IMG/VR virus record: IMGVR_UViG_3300034112_001864
Location: 1 to 37,598 of that record
Direction: 5' to 3' (one strand)
DNA: 37,598 nt
From: a virus
Shown: piece by piece, positions 7,881 to 14,866 of the stretch
Position numbering within the stretch: position 1 is the first letter of the stretch
Layout: each line of letters begins with the position of its first letter
Notes under the pieces: generated by a model
What the model saw: only the letters and a program-made list of their open reading frames with translations
The model's database searches: none
Told to the model about the DNA's origin: nothing
Program-made: the position numbers and the translations under genes

Positions 7881-7910
7881 AAGGGCCGCTCCAAAAGGGC
7901 GGCCCTTTTT
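7881..7910 (+). terminator. Rho-independent terminator
   Basis: AAGGGCCGC (7881-7889), a 9-nt loop and GCGGCCCTT (7899-7907), followed by further T residues. It is strong in the plus direction, although no plus-strand gene lies directly upstream. On the minus strand it lies just after the stop of the 70-aa gene. Confidence 0.75.
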
Positions 7911-8123
7911 CTATTCTCTGTCTTCGGCGCGAGGCTGCCACTCCCAACAGCCGGATTGCCGATCGACCATCGGCCACTCTGCGAACAGAGTGACGCCGAC
8001 CATATCGCGCTCATCCTCTGTGACGAGATGGGGGCGGGGCGCATGGCGCAAACACAGGCCGTATTCTTCGTCCACCGGCGCGAAACAAGCGCACGCGCAA
8101 CACTGATCGTCTGCAACCCTCAT
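7911..8123 (-). CDS. Small cysteine-rich protein, 70 aa
   Basis: ATG at 8123 has a good GGAGAT Shine-Dalgarno 5 nt upstream, and the codons look like those of neighbouring genes. The longer reading frame in this phase runs back through antisense tRNA sequence and is not used here. The first 30 residues carry five Cys (QCCACACF, then GLCLRHA) and one more near the C-terminus (GCWEW), which suggests metal binding. No family recognised. It is transcribed away from attP, alone, and ends at a hairpin terminator. Confidence 0.55.
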   Translation of the reverse strand: MRVADDQCCACACFAPVDEEYGLCLRHAPRPHLVTEDERDMVGVTLFAEWPMVDRQSGCWEWQPRAEDRE

Positions 8124-8289
8124 CAGCAATCTCCATTCCGTCTTCAGAAGTAAAAAGGGTTCCAACACCGGGGAACGGGGCGGAAACGCGTCCCGAACAA
8201 ATCCCACGGCTTTCACACAGCAAGAGCGGCGCGTTCTCGCGCGGTTCCGATCAGTTCTGACAAGTTTTGAGCGCGCTCTCGTGGCGTTT

Positions 8290-8310
8290 TGGCGAGATAA
8301 AATCTCGCCA
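8290..8310. repeat. Inverted repeat near attP
   Basis: A perfect 9-bp inverted repeat, TGGCGAGAT and ATCTCGCCA, around AAA. It lies about 50 nt left of the tRNA-derived core. There is no terminator-like T-run after it in either direction, so an att-arm or accessory factor site is as likely as an RNA hairpin. Confidence 0.4.
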
Positions 8311-8328
8311 CGCCAATGGCTTGTGTGC

Positions 8329-8359
8329 GGTTGTAGCGGGTTGTAGCTGGCGCAGCTAC
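8329..8359. repeat. Direct and inverted repeats flanking attP core
   Basis: GGTTGTAGC occurs twice in tandem (8329-8337 and 8339-8347). The second copy runs into an inverted repeat, GTAGCTG-GCG-CAGCTAC (8343-8359). The cluster ends a few bases before the tRNA-like sequence, where integrase arm or core sites are expected. Confidence 0.5.
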
Positions 8360-8362
8360 CGG

Positions 8363-8424
8363 CCCTTGCTAAGGGAGCATACCTTAACCGGGTATCCAGG
8401 GTTCGAATCCCTGCGTCTCCGCCA
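8363..8424 (+). other. attP core: 3' half of tRNA-Ser(GCT)
   Basis: The sequence matches the tRNA-Ser(GCU) pattern from the anticodon stem to the CCA end: anticodon loop TTGCTAA with GCT at 8368-8370, a long class-II variable arm, T-arm GGGTTCGAATCCC and the 3' end CGTCTCCGCCA. The 5' acceptor strand (GGAGACG) and D-arm are absent upstream, so this is not a complete tRNA gene. A 3' tRNA fragment beside a tyrosine integrase gene is the usual form of attP; after integration it restores the host tRNA. Late genes lie on one side and integrase on the other, so this is attP rather than attL or attR. Confidence 0.85.
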
Positions 8425-8575
8425 GAAAGCTGAATAAAGACAAGGCGTTGAGCGGCATCGCAGGCGCGCAAAAAGGCGCGGCCAAAATTGATACTTTGGC
8501 CTATCACACGGATTCCACACCGGACGCGCTCCGGTGAACCGCTTGTGCAACGACGTGCGGAAGCGATCTTACGGC

Positions 8576-9811
8576 TCATGCTACGTCCGATTTTTCGGGC
8601 GCGGGGCCGGGGAGGGAGAGCGGGCGCGCGTTGAGGCCGGGGCGCATCTCCCAGCCGTAGGACAGAACCTCATCGGCCAAGTCGGCCGAGCCAACGTGCG
8701 TGTAGCGCATCGCCATTGCGGGCTTTGCCCAGCCGCCTTGATCCATGAGCCATGCGAGATCGCGCGTGACTGCGTAAGTCCACGTCGCCCAAGTGTGGCG
8801 GAAGACGTGAGGGTGAATCCACGCCACGCGCTCGCGCTCTGCAATCGCTTCGTAGATCGCCCACACTTGCTTGCGTGCTTCGTTGCGCGCGTCGTGATCA
8901 AACTTCGCGCTGCCGGCGCGATGCACTAGCTCAGCGATGCGCTCACTCTCGTCGTTGTTTGCGCGCTCGCGCACGGCGCGCACGGTGATGCGATCGAGCG
9001 CCTTCTGCACGGCGCCAACTGTCCAGCGCTCACCGCGACCGTTGAGGTAAACGGGGCCTAGTCCGTCCGCTGGCCTTTGCGGCAAGAGTCCACGCACGCG
9101 CGTTTGCACATCAATGCCGCGCGCGCGTCCTGCTTTCGTGTCGCCTTCCCAAAGCGTGAAGCGATGATTGGCCGGAGAGACTTGCGGCCAATCAAGTTTG
9201 ATAAGCTCGCCTGCGCGCGCGCCTGTGCCGACATAGCCGGTGATGATTGCTTTCTCCGGCCCTGCGTTATCGAGCCACCACTGAATCTCTTTCGGTGTGC
9301 GCCAGTCAACGCGGCCGAGCGGAGTAGGGGGCCTGCGAATGCGGCCCTTCGTAAAGCCCCACGATGTCTGATCGGCGGCGTATTGAAGAACGGCGGACAC
9401 CGGCGTGTAGAGCTGGCGATTTCTAGTCGCGTCTTTGGCGTTGGGATAAATTGCAGCGGCGAGGTCATCGATCACGCTCTGATCAATCTCGGTGAGCAGC
9501 ATTTGTCCGAAGATGCGCTTCGCACCATCGACCTTGATTTCCGCCGCGTTGATCTTCGCTAGAAAGGTTTTCTCTCCGCCAGCCTTCACATAGCCAATCA
9601 TCGCCTCAGCGAAGCTGCGAGGCCGCGGCTTGTTTAGGACTACCTCTTCGTAGATGTCCCGCTTGCGCCGTTCGAGGATGCCTTCCGCGTCTCGCTCATT
9701 ACGAGTTCCTGCGCTCTCATCCAAGTTTCTTCCAAGGTAGGTGCCGCGGATTTGCCAGATCCCCGAACGGGGGTGTTTGTAGAGGCGGAGGCGGAGCTTT
9801 TCTTGGGACAT
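8576..9811 (-). CDS. int: Tyrosine recombinase / phage integrase, 411 aa
   Basis: Catalyses site-specific recombination between attP (8363-8424, about 150 nt from the gene's 3' end) and a host tRNA-Ser gene. The N-terminal region (about 1-60) looks like an arm-binding domain, residues about 65-155 are the SAM-like core-binding domain, and the catalytic domain follows. All active-site residues are visible: R199 in GARAGEL, K226, H335 and R338 in HPHVFRHT, W361 in GGW and the nucleophile Y370 in MRYTHV. Length is normal for the family. The 5' end overlaps the upstream excisionase-like gene by 172 nt in another frame, so both are read from the leftward early transcript. Confidence 0.95.
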   Translation of the reverse strand: MSQEKLRLRLYKHPRSGIWQIRGTYLGRNLDESAGTRNERDAEGILERRKRDIYEEVVLNKPRPRSFAEAMIGYVKAGGEKTFLAKINAAEIKVDGAKRIFGQMLLTEIDQSVIDDLAAAIYPNAKDATRNRQLYTPVSAVLQYAADQTSWGFTKGRIRRPPTPLGRVDWRTPKEIQWWLDNAGPEKAIITGYVGTGARAGELIKLDWPQVSPANHRFTLWEGDTKAGRARGIDVQTRVRGLLPQRPADGLGPVYLNGRGERWTVGAVQKALDRITVRAVRERANNDESERIAELVHRAGSAKFDHDARNEARKQVWAIYEAIAERERVAWIHPHVFRHTWATWTYAVTRDLAWLMDQGGWAKPAMAMRYTHVGSADLADEVLSYGWEMRPGLNARPLSLPGPAPEKSDVA

Positions 9812-10008
9812 TTGCGCTTCACTGGCTTGGCTGCGAGGGCTTCTTCAATCCGTTCAAATTGGATGCGGCTGATCGTTCGACGCCTGATCTTTCGGCCAGG
9901 CATGACGTTGCACAAGCCTTCGCGCTCATCGAGGAAAGCGCGGAACGCACGCAAGCTCTGATGCAAGCGCAGCGCCGCCTCCTTGTCGGTGATGGGCCAA
10001 TCACTCAC
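9640..10008 (-). CDS. Excisionase-like HTH protein, 122 aa
   Basis: The first 60 residues look like a MerR/Xis-type DNA-binding domain: WPITDKEAALRLHQS, then a basic segment GRKIRRRTISRIQFERIEEAL. The remaining tail is low in complexity (Ser, Thr, Lys, Pro) and lies in the 172-nt overlap with the integrase frame, so it may be little more than translated int sequence. It starts in the stop of the GIY-YIG-type gene (ATGA). Position directly before int supports a recombination-directionality role. That function is inferred from position and fold. Confidence 0.6.
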   Translation of the reverse strand: MSDWPITDKEAALRLHQSLRAFRAFLDEREGLCNVMPGRKIRRRTISRIQFERIEEALAAKPVKRKCPKKSSASASTNTPVRGSGKSAAPTLEETWMRAQELVMSETRKASSNGASGTSTKR

Positions 10009-10685
10009 TCAGCCACTTCCCATTGCGAGCGAACAACTGGGCTGTCTGTTTGAAGCTGAATTGCGCGGATATGTTTCATCAAGCGCTTGCTGGGATGAAA
10101 CCACTCGCCGTGTGATCGCTCTTTGGCAAACTTCTTGTGGAGCGCTTGTTCTTCGTCGCGGTATTGACCTTCAACCACGGCAAGCACAACCAACTTATCT
10201 GGCGAAGCGCTGCAAAGCCCACGAAAGCGATTACGGAAATCGATCGCGATGCCGATCTTGATGAAGCCTGTGGTGACTGCGCGAATGTAGTAAACACAGC
10301 CGCCGAAGTCGCGAGGCCCCGACGGTCGCTCATAGGGGCGACTTGGCAGCTCGATTACTTCGTCGTCTGGGTGCATGAGGCCGTGATAGCGCTGCAGTCC
10401 GGTCGCTGCGCGCCACACGCCGGGGTAGGGCGCTAGGAAGGTGCGCGGACTCAGCCACGTCACCTCAAAGCGACCAGCGCGCGCCATCTCGCGGACATTG
10501 GTCTCGGTCTTGTTCAAGACAAGCGCCACTTCCTTCGGCCAAAGTGGGCGCTTGCTTGCGAGCCTTGCTTCAAAGCGAGCGTCAGCCTCTGGCTTCAGAT
10601 CACGCATGCGCTGAGCCACATCGGCTATGTCTGCGGCCATGGAGTCAACCAAGGCCTCGCTAACTGGGAGGAGCGCTGCGTTCAT
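10005..10685 (-). CDS. T5orf172/MUG113-type GIY-YIG domain protein, 226 aa
   Basis: The C-terminal half (about 128-215) carries the GIY-YIG-like pattern of the T5orf172/MUG113 group: CVYYIRA, TGFIKIGIA, DFRNRF, a DEEQALHKKF helix and GEWF. The N-terminal half has a DNA-binding look near 47-75 (WPKEVALVLNKTETNVREMARAGRFE). In the family, such domains are found in phage and selfish nucleases and in some regulators. Predicted cytoplasmic. It is coupled to the next gene by an ATGA overlap. Confidence 0.75.
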   Translation of the reverse strand: MNAALLPVSEALVDSMAADIADVAQRMRDLKPEADARFEARLASKRPLWPKEVALVLNKTETNVREMARAGRFEVTWLSPRTFLAPYPGVWRAATGLQRYHGLMHPDDEVIELPSRPYERPSGPRDFGGCVYYIRAVTTGFIKIGIAIDFRNRFRGLCSASPDKLVVLAVVEGQYRDEEQALHKKFAKERSHGEWFHPSKRLMKHIRAIQLQTDSPVVRSQWEVAE

Positions 10686-10731
10686 CTCAAATCTCTATTT
10701 GGTTTCCCGTGAAGCCTCAGAAGAGGAAGGG

Positions 10732-10815
10732 TTAGCCCCGCTGTAACTCCGCGTAGTGCATGAACGTATCGCGGCACTTCCGCAGAGCCTCAACCGGGTC
10801 GATCACGTCTTTCAT
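10732..10815 (-). CDS. Very small phage protein, 27 aa
   Basis: ATG at 10815 is preceded by a strong AAGGGGGGCG Shine-Dalgarno. The peptide (starts MKDVIDPVEALRKCRDTF) resembles the N-terminus of small phage proteins with an 'EALRKC..YF' motif, shortened here. No function can be assigned. It is a short gene that automatic calling would miss. Confidence 0.5.
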   Translation of the reverse strand: MKDVIDPVEALRKCRDTFMHYAELQRG

Positions 10816-10844
10816 TCAACGCCCCCCTTGGATCTTGCTTTCGA

Positions 10845-11216
10845 TCACACGCACACCTCGGCCAAGGCTAGAGCGATCCCTTCGGCAGCTCCGCGATTCC
10901 ATTCACGGGGGCGGCTGCGCGCCCACGCCATGAACAACTCGGCGATCTGCCCTGCGGTGAGGTTTATGCCGGGACAAAATAGCTCCTCATTGCGCACCCA
11001 TTGCTGCACTTGATAGGCGTCCATCGCGCCGCGCACATAACCCAAACACTGAGCAGCGCCCATTGACTCAACTTCGCTGGCATAGCCGCCGTCAACTGCC
11101 GCCATCATGGAGCATTTGCCGTAGAGATATTGGACGGTCGTGTAAGATTGCGCTGAGGCCTGCGGAACGTAGGACAGGAGCGCGACGGCGAGCGCGGTGG
11201 TGGTGGCTTTGAACAT
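10845..11216 (-). CDS. Secreted Rap1a/Tai-like immunity-family protein, 123 aa
   Basis: A clear signal peptide (residues 1-22, ending ASA before Q23) marks it for export to the periplasm. The mature part has four Cys (35, 57, 81, 122) and the pattern CLGYVRGAMDAY ... CPG-x-NLT-x-GQIAELFMAW, which I recognise as the Rap1a/Tai domain. In that family, Serratia Rap proteins and Tai proteins protect against type VI amidase effectors, while many phage and genomic copies have no known target. In a leftward early operon it could act as a lysogenic-conversion factor, protecting peptidoglycan or blocking superinfection. Cys 35 could pair with 57, and 81 with 122. Confidence 0.75.
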   Translation of the reverse strand: MFKATTTALAVALLSYVPQASAQSYTTVQYLYGKCSMMAAVDGGYASEVESMGAAQCLGYVRGAMDAYQVQQWVRNEELFCPGINLTAGQIAELFMAWARSRPREWNRGAAEGIALALAEVCV

Positions 11217-11224
11217 TGTTACCT

Positions 11225-11419
11225 CTAGACTGACGCGCGAAGAAACTTGACCCGCTCAAGAAAGCGCTCTGCAGCGGCTTCTGCGATGTCATCGTCTCCG
11301 TCTAAAAAAGCGCGAGCGCAAATCTCAAGCTGCTCGTGGGCTTTCTCGCGGATTGCCGCGGTGGCTCTGCGCTTTGCGTCAGCAGCTAGAAAAGCCATCG
11401 TAAGTTCGCCGGCGCTCAT
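11225..11419 (-). CDS. Small helical protein, 64 aa
   Basis: Starts in the stop of the 78-aa gene (ATGA-type overlap at 11416-11419). It is almost entirely Ala/Glu/Arg-rich helix with alternating acidic and basic residues and has no membrane segment. No family recognised. It is part of the leftward early operon between RecT and the secreted protein. Confidence 0.6.
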   Translation of the reverse strand: MSAGELTMAFLAADAKRRATAAIREKAHEQLEICARAFLDGDDDIAEAAAERFLERVKFLRASV

Positions 11420-11652
11420 GCTGCCTCTCTGCGCTTCACGGATGCAGGCATTGGCTGGCCGTTAAATAAATCGCTGCGGATGTCATAGCGGTTCGCACGG
11501 ATCGCCGCGTGAAAGCCAGCTTCGCGCAACGTGATGTGAACGATATGCCCGCGCTCTCGCCAGTAAGCCTCTATGCGGATCTTCAGGGCCAACGCGCCAG
11601 CGCGCGAGCAGTGATCGGGATACTCTGGGACCGCCTCGAAGAGTTCGCTCAT
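11416..11652 (-). CDS. Small hypothetical phage protein, 78 aa
   Basis: Overlaps RecT at its start and the next gene at its stop, each by 4 nt, so it is coupled on both sides. The sequence has a compact alpha/beta look with a core IRIEAYWRERGHIVHITLREAG, seen in small phage early proteins near recombination genes. No catalytic motif visible. Confidence 0.65.
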   Translation of the reverse strand: MSELFEAVPEYPDHCSRAGALALKIRIEAYWRERGHIVHITLREAGFHAAIRANRYDIRSDLFNGQPMPASVKRREAA

Positions 11653-12788
11653 TCTTTGCTCCCTTGAATTATTGAAGGCGCGCCAGATCGACTTCCACTG
11701 CAGCCCCCTACAGTGGTGTTGAGACTAAGAAGAGGAGCCGACGCGCCTTCTCCTGCTGGCGGTTGATGACCAGCGGGATTCGAGAAGCGAGCATCAATGC
11801 CCGCCTTGATGGTTTTCTTGAGCGTCTTGATCTCGTCGCGCTCAGAAGGATTGCAGCGCATGAGATTGGTGCGCGCGTTGGCGCGGCTCAGAAACTTCGC
11901 AAAGGCCGCTTGCGCTTCAGCAAGGCTCGCGGCCTCCATGCACGCCAGGCCTTGCGCCTTGATCTCTTCAAACGGGGAGGGCTCTGGCGCTTTCGGTGCG
12001 ACGCCGGCGGCGATGCGCTCGCTCTCTTGAGCGGCGACGTGCTCAAGCCCATCCCAAGTGTTGGCAGAAAGCAGGCCGCGCTTTTCCTCGGCCTCGGCCA
12101 TGATGTGCGTGATGTCGTCCAGATCGGTGCAGGCGCGCATGCGAGCGTTCCAGTCTTCAACAAGCGCGTCTTTCTCGGCGCCCTTGATGAAGGGGATTGG
12201 CTCGTTGGCGATGACCTCAACGTCTTGGGCTTCCTCGGCCATTTGGATGCCGCCCAGCATGTCGGCGCAGCCGTCACGCAGGGCCCAAGCACGGGCGCGC
12301 ATCTGAAGCATGCGTGGCGGGTAGGTTGTCCAAGGGCCTTGCTTCTTCCAGAGGCCAGCGGTCTTCGCATCTGAGACTGAGAACGACCGCACAGTCTGTT
12401 CGCCAGTGTCGGGCCGCGTGACCTCGCACCAAGCAATCATTGCGTCGCCGTCGCCGGAAAAATATTCCTTCACCTTCACGCCGCGCGCGCGAACCACACC
12501 CATCATCCCATCGCCCCAAAGCTTCGGGCGACCGTTGATGATGGCAAAGCTCTGCAGCGCTTGAAACGGCGCCATGCCGATTTCAGCCCCGGCCATGATC
12601 GCGACCATGACTTTCTCTGGCGTATTGATGTCCTTCGGCGTCATGCCCGACGCGGCCAGCACTTGCGCGAGCCGATAGGCTTCATCGAAGCTCTGCGGGA
12701 TCAGCGCCCCGACCTTGCCGCCCACGCTCACCGGCGCCTTGCGCACAATCTCTTGTCCAGTATCAGCCACGTCTAATAACCTCGCCAT
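11649..12788 (-). CDS. recT: RecT-family single-strand annealing recombinase, 379 aa
   Basis: The N-terminal 190 residues follow the RecT-type pattern: PQSFDEAYRLAQVLAASGMTP, VMVAIMAGAEIGMAPFQALQ, IINGRPKLWGDGMMGVVRA and later YPPRMLQMRARAWALRD. The C-terminal 180 residues are helical and end in a low-complexity Ser/Gly/Pro tail. Family members anneal complementary single strands during phage recombination and replication, usually with an exonuclease partner. No RecE- or lambda-exo-like gene is evident nearby; the adjacent HNH gene, overlapping by 26 nt, is the only nuclease beside it. Confidence 0.85.
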   Translation of the reverse strand: MARLLDVADTGQEIVRKAPVSVGGKVGALIPQSFDEAYRLAQVLAASGMTPKDINTPEKVMVAIMAGAEIGMAPFQALQSFAIINGRPKLWGDGMMGVVRARGVKVKEYFSGDGDAMIAWCEVTRPDTGEQTVRSFSVSDAKTAGLWKKQGPWTTYPPRMLQMRARAWALRDGCADMLGGIQMAEEAQDVEVIANEPIPFIKGAEKDALVEDWNARMRACTDLDDITHIMAEAEEKRGLLSANTWDGLEHVAAQESERIAAGVAPKAPEPSPFEEIKAQGLACMEAASLAEAQAAFAKFLSRANARTNLMRCNPSERDEIKTLKKTIKAGIDARFSNPAGHQPPAGEGASAPLLSLNTTVGGCSGSRSGAPSIIQGSKE

Positions 12789-13206
12789 TCATCTTCTTTT
12801 TCAGAGAGCGGTCGAAACCCTTGCTCTCGATCTTCGTCTTCCCTTGGATAAGGGCCGGAAGGCCTTCTGCTTTGCGCCTGTCTCGGCGCGCTTGCTGGCC
12901 TGTGTCTCGACGCTGGCGCTTGATCTTCGATGCGCGAGGCGTGTCTTCCTCGTTGTTCTTGCGCTTGTTGCAGCCCCAGCGTTCGCACTGGACGTTAGAG
13001 CGAACGTGATCGCCGCCGCAGGCGAGGGCGATGATGTGGCCCAAGCTCGGCGCGTCAGGATGCGGGACAACCTTCGACCGATCGCACGCAACGCCGCAGC
13101 CGCACTTGCAGACCCAGCCGTCACGCTCGAAAATCTCCGCGTCGGAGAAGTTCTCGACGGCTCGACCATGCTTGGCGGCGCGGCGCTTATGCGTGCTCGC
13201 GCTCAA
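12763..13206 (-). CDS. HNH endonuclease-like protein, 147 aa
   Basis: A compact HNH motif is visible: paired Cys (VCKCGCG at 32-38), LGHIIALACGGDH with the catalytic-type His, and NVQCERWGCNKRKNN carrying the Asn/Cys part. A long Lys/Arg-rich C-terminal tail follows, suited to DNA binding. It overlaps recT by 26 nt, and the operon arrangement suggests use in recombination or replication rather than a simple homing insertion. Confidence 0.75.
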   Translation of the reverse strand: MSASTHKRRAAKHGRAVENFSDAEIFERDGWVCKCGCGVACDRSKVVPHPDAPSLGHIIALACGGDHVRSNVQCERWGCNKRKNNEEDTPRASKIKRQRRDTGQQARRDRRKAEGLPALIQGKTKIESKGFDRSLKKKMNGEVIRRG

Positions 13207-13409
13207 ACCACGATCTCCCTCTTTGGATCAGTGTAAGAAGCCTTCAAGCCTGCGAGTTCAGCTTCGCGGCGGGCTTTCTCTTCCCGCATACGGCGGGATT
13301 CTGTTGCTTGCTCTGCAACGATAAGAAGCAGGCACATGCAGAGAAGCAGGCCAAGCGCGAGAACGGGCGCCAGCACGAAGGCCACGGCGATGTCATTTTC
13401 TGTCAGCAC
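13203..13409 (-). CDS. Small single-TM protein, 68 aa
   Basis: Residues about 7-32 form one strong hydrophobic segment (AVAFVLAPVLALGLLLCMCLLLIV), followed by a charged helix rich in Arg and Glu. Orientation with a short external N-terminus and a cytoplasmic tail is likely. No family recognised. Start and stop overlap the neighbours by a few bases. Confidence 0.65.
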   Translation of the reverse strand: MLTENDIAVAFVLAPVLALGLLLCMCLLLIVAEQATESRRMREEKARREAELAGLKASYTDPKREIVV

Positions 13410-13618
13410 CAGAAAATCTCCTGAGATGCTTTGAGGCGATAGCGGAGGCGGGCCGTTGCGAGATGGCGCTCACGTTGAGCCGTGCGCTCCTCGAACACTT
13501 CAAGACGGCGCTCCGCGCGGTTGATCGCGTTCATGCGGCGCTCTGCTTCGCGCTTGGTCATCTGACCCTCGGCAAGTAGGCGCTCGACACGGCGGCGCTC
13601 TCTGTCGAATGCGGTCAT
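13403..13618 (-). CDS. Arg/Glu-rich helical protein, 71 aa
   Basis: Nearly a continuous charged helix (RRRVERLLAEGQMTKREAERRMNAINRAERRLEVFEER), probably a coiled coil or nucleic-acid-binding helix. Overlaps the membrane gene by 7 nt and starts in the stop of the 60-aa gene. No family recognised. Confidence 0.6.
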   Translation of the reverse strand: MTAFDRERRRVERLLAEGQMTKREAERRMNAINRAERRLEVFEERTAQRERHLATARLRYRLKASQEIFWC

Positions 13619-13797
13619 TGGTCGTCTACTTCCTTCTCAGCAGGCTCATCCTTCGCGCGCTCGCGCGCTTCATCCACACGCCGCCAGTAGTCGTCATCGT
13701 TCGGGAATGGGCGAGGGCTTCCGTCAATCAGGTGGCCTCGGCCCGAGTCGCGGATGTCTTGGCGCTCGCGTTCGGACAGATAGTCGGTGGTTCTCAT
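13615..13797 (-). CDS. Small acidic hypothetical protein, 60 aa
   Basis: Hydrophilic, with DDDYWRRVDEARERAKDEP near the middle and an acidic end. Four-base overlaps with both neighbours place it in the leftward early operon. No family recognised. Confidence 0.6.
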   Translation of the reverse strand: MRTTDYLSERERQDIRDSGRGHLIDGSPRPFPNDDDYWRRVDEARERAKDEPAEKEVDDQ

Positions 13798-13982
13798 GCT
13801 GCACGCGCTTCAAGCAAGCGCATCATGGCCTTCGCGTTGTCAGACGCGCGAGCAGCGATGCGATCAGGATGGTTGTGCGGCGCGTTAGCGTTGCGCCAAG
13901 TCACCTTGCGCATTTCTTCGGCGTGGCAGTGTTCAAGCCACTGGCGCTCAAGATCGGACATGAGAATGCTACGCTCAGTCAT
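13794..13982 (-). CDS. Small hypothetical protein, 62 aa
   Basis: I chose ATG at 13982 because GGAGG lies 5 nt upstream; the frame is open further up but overlaps the next gene heavily. The sequence is helical and carries WLEHCHAEEMRKVTW and a C-terminal MMRLLEARAA helix. A single His-Cys-His cluster (EHCHAEE) might bind metal. No family recognised. Confidence 0.6.
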   Translation of the reverse strand: MTERSILMSDLERQWLEHCHAEEMRKVTWRNANAPHNHPDRIAARASDNAKAMMRLLEARAA

Positions 13983-14298
13983 CGGAACCTCCATCAGCAA
14001 GGGCGCGCACGCGGCGCAGTTCGTCGGCGTCAACCAGATCGTCAAAGCTCGCTTCCACGTTGGCGCGGAAGTCAGAGATGACTTCATCAATGGTCAGGCA
14101 TTGAGCGCGCTTGGCGCGATCCCAACGGTTGAAGTAGCGAGAGCCAGCGGCGCGGATGCGGGAGACAACCACGTCGATCTCGTTGAGAAGATCGGCCTTG
14201 GCGCGCTCGATGGTTTCAAGCTCATCGGCTAATTCGAGACGGCCAAGCTCATTGAGTTCGGTGGCCTCGTGCTCAAAGCGTTCTGTGTCGAGGCTCAT
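13975..14298 (-). CDS. Helical hypothetical protein, 107 aa
   Basis: ATG at 14298 gives a start within the stop of the upstream zinc-finger gene. Residues 5-60 form a long acidic helix or coiled coil (ERFEHEATELNELGRLELAD, then TIERAKADLLNEIDVVVSRI), followed by a second helical block. No catalytic motif or membrane segment is seen. No family recognised. Confidence 0.6.
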   Translation of the reverse strand: MSLDTERFEHEATELNELGRLELADELETIERAKADLLNEIDVVVSRIRAAGSRYFNRWDRAKRAQCLTIDEVISDFRANVEASFDDLVDADELRRVRALADGGSDD

Positions 14299-14513
14299 GC
14301 TGGTTGCCCCGTAGTTGAGTCGATTGCGTCGCTGTCGTCTTCCAGCGGGAAACGAACCCACGCATCAAGATCAGCCAAGCAGTCGCCGCACAGGTCCATT
14401 TCGCCATCAAGAACTGGCGAGAAGATGCGTAAGCGATCTTCGCGCTTGGGCAGCGCCAACGGCTCAAACGTGAGCATGCAGCGGTCGCAGCGGTGCGTTA
14501 TCTCACGGGACAT
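14295..14513 (-). CDS. Small zinc-ribbon protein, 72 aa
   Basis: Two CxxC pairs (CDRC near residue 9 and CGDC near residue 42) form a likely treble-clef or ribbon zinc site. The C-terminal part is acidic. ATG at 14513 overlaps the upstream stop (TGATG); a GTG codon just before it is an alternative. Possible DNA or protein adaptor of the early operon; no family named. Confidence 0.65.
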   Translation of the reverse strand: MSREITHRCDRCMLTFEPLALPKREDRLRIFSPVLDGEMDLCGDCLADLDAWVRFPLEDDSDAIDSTTGQPA

Positions 14514-14866
14514 CACGCGCCCTCCGGCAGATCAGCAGCGATATGAACAAGACGCTCAGAAAGGCTCTCAGCGTCTTGGGCAACGATCTGGAGCGCAGAG
14601 CGGCCAGACAAGCGCGCAAGCTCGCGCGCCCGTTGGGCTACCTTGTCCAGAATGTCGGAGAGCTGGACGACTTCATCGGCTGAGGCCTTGGCGGCGCGAA
14701 CATCGCGCGCAATCCGTTCGAAGTTCACTCGCCGCCGGTCATCGTCTGCAGCCGCGTCCATGCCAGCCATAAAGACGGCATCCCGAAGCGGCGGGAGAGA
14801 GTGGACGATCGGCTGAACCGGCGCGTCAGCGCGGGGGCGTAGGGGGATGACGTTGGTGTCGGTCAT
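14513..14866 (-). CDS. Hypothetical helical protein, 117 aa
   Basis: Pro/Val-rich N-terminus (VIPLRPRADAPVQPIVHSLPP) followed by a helical body rich in Ala, Arg, Asp and Glu. No membrane segment or catalytic motif. It shares its start base with the stop of the upstream zinc-motif gene. No family recognised. Confidence 0.6.
   Translation of the reverse strand: MTDTNVIPLRPRADAPVQPIVHSLPPLRDAVFMAGMDAAADDDRRRVNFERIARDVRAAKASADEVVQLSDILDKVAQRARELARLSGRSALQIVAQDAESLSERLVHIAADLPEGA

Noticed and set aside
8290-8310. Rho-independent terminator.
   Set aside because: Good stem but no T-run in either direction; treated as an att-region repeat.
8330-8424. A complete tRNA-Ser gene.
   Set aside because: The 5' acceptor strand and D-arm are missing, and sequence left of the anticodon stem does not pair. 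It is a 3' fragment at attP.
7911-8579. A 222-aa minus-strand frame containing GGDAGIRTLDTR.
   Set aside because: Its first part is antisense to the tRNA-derived attP core, a well-known false translation. Only the last 70 codons, with their own Shine-Dalgarno, are kept as a gene.
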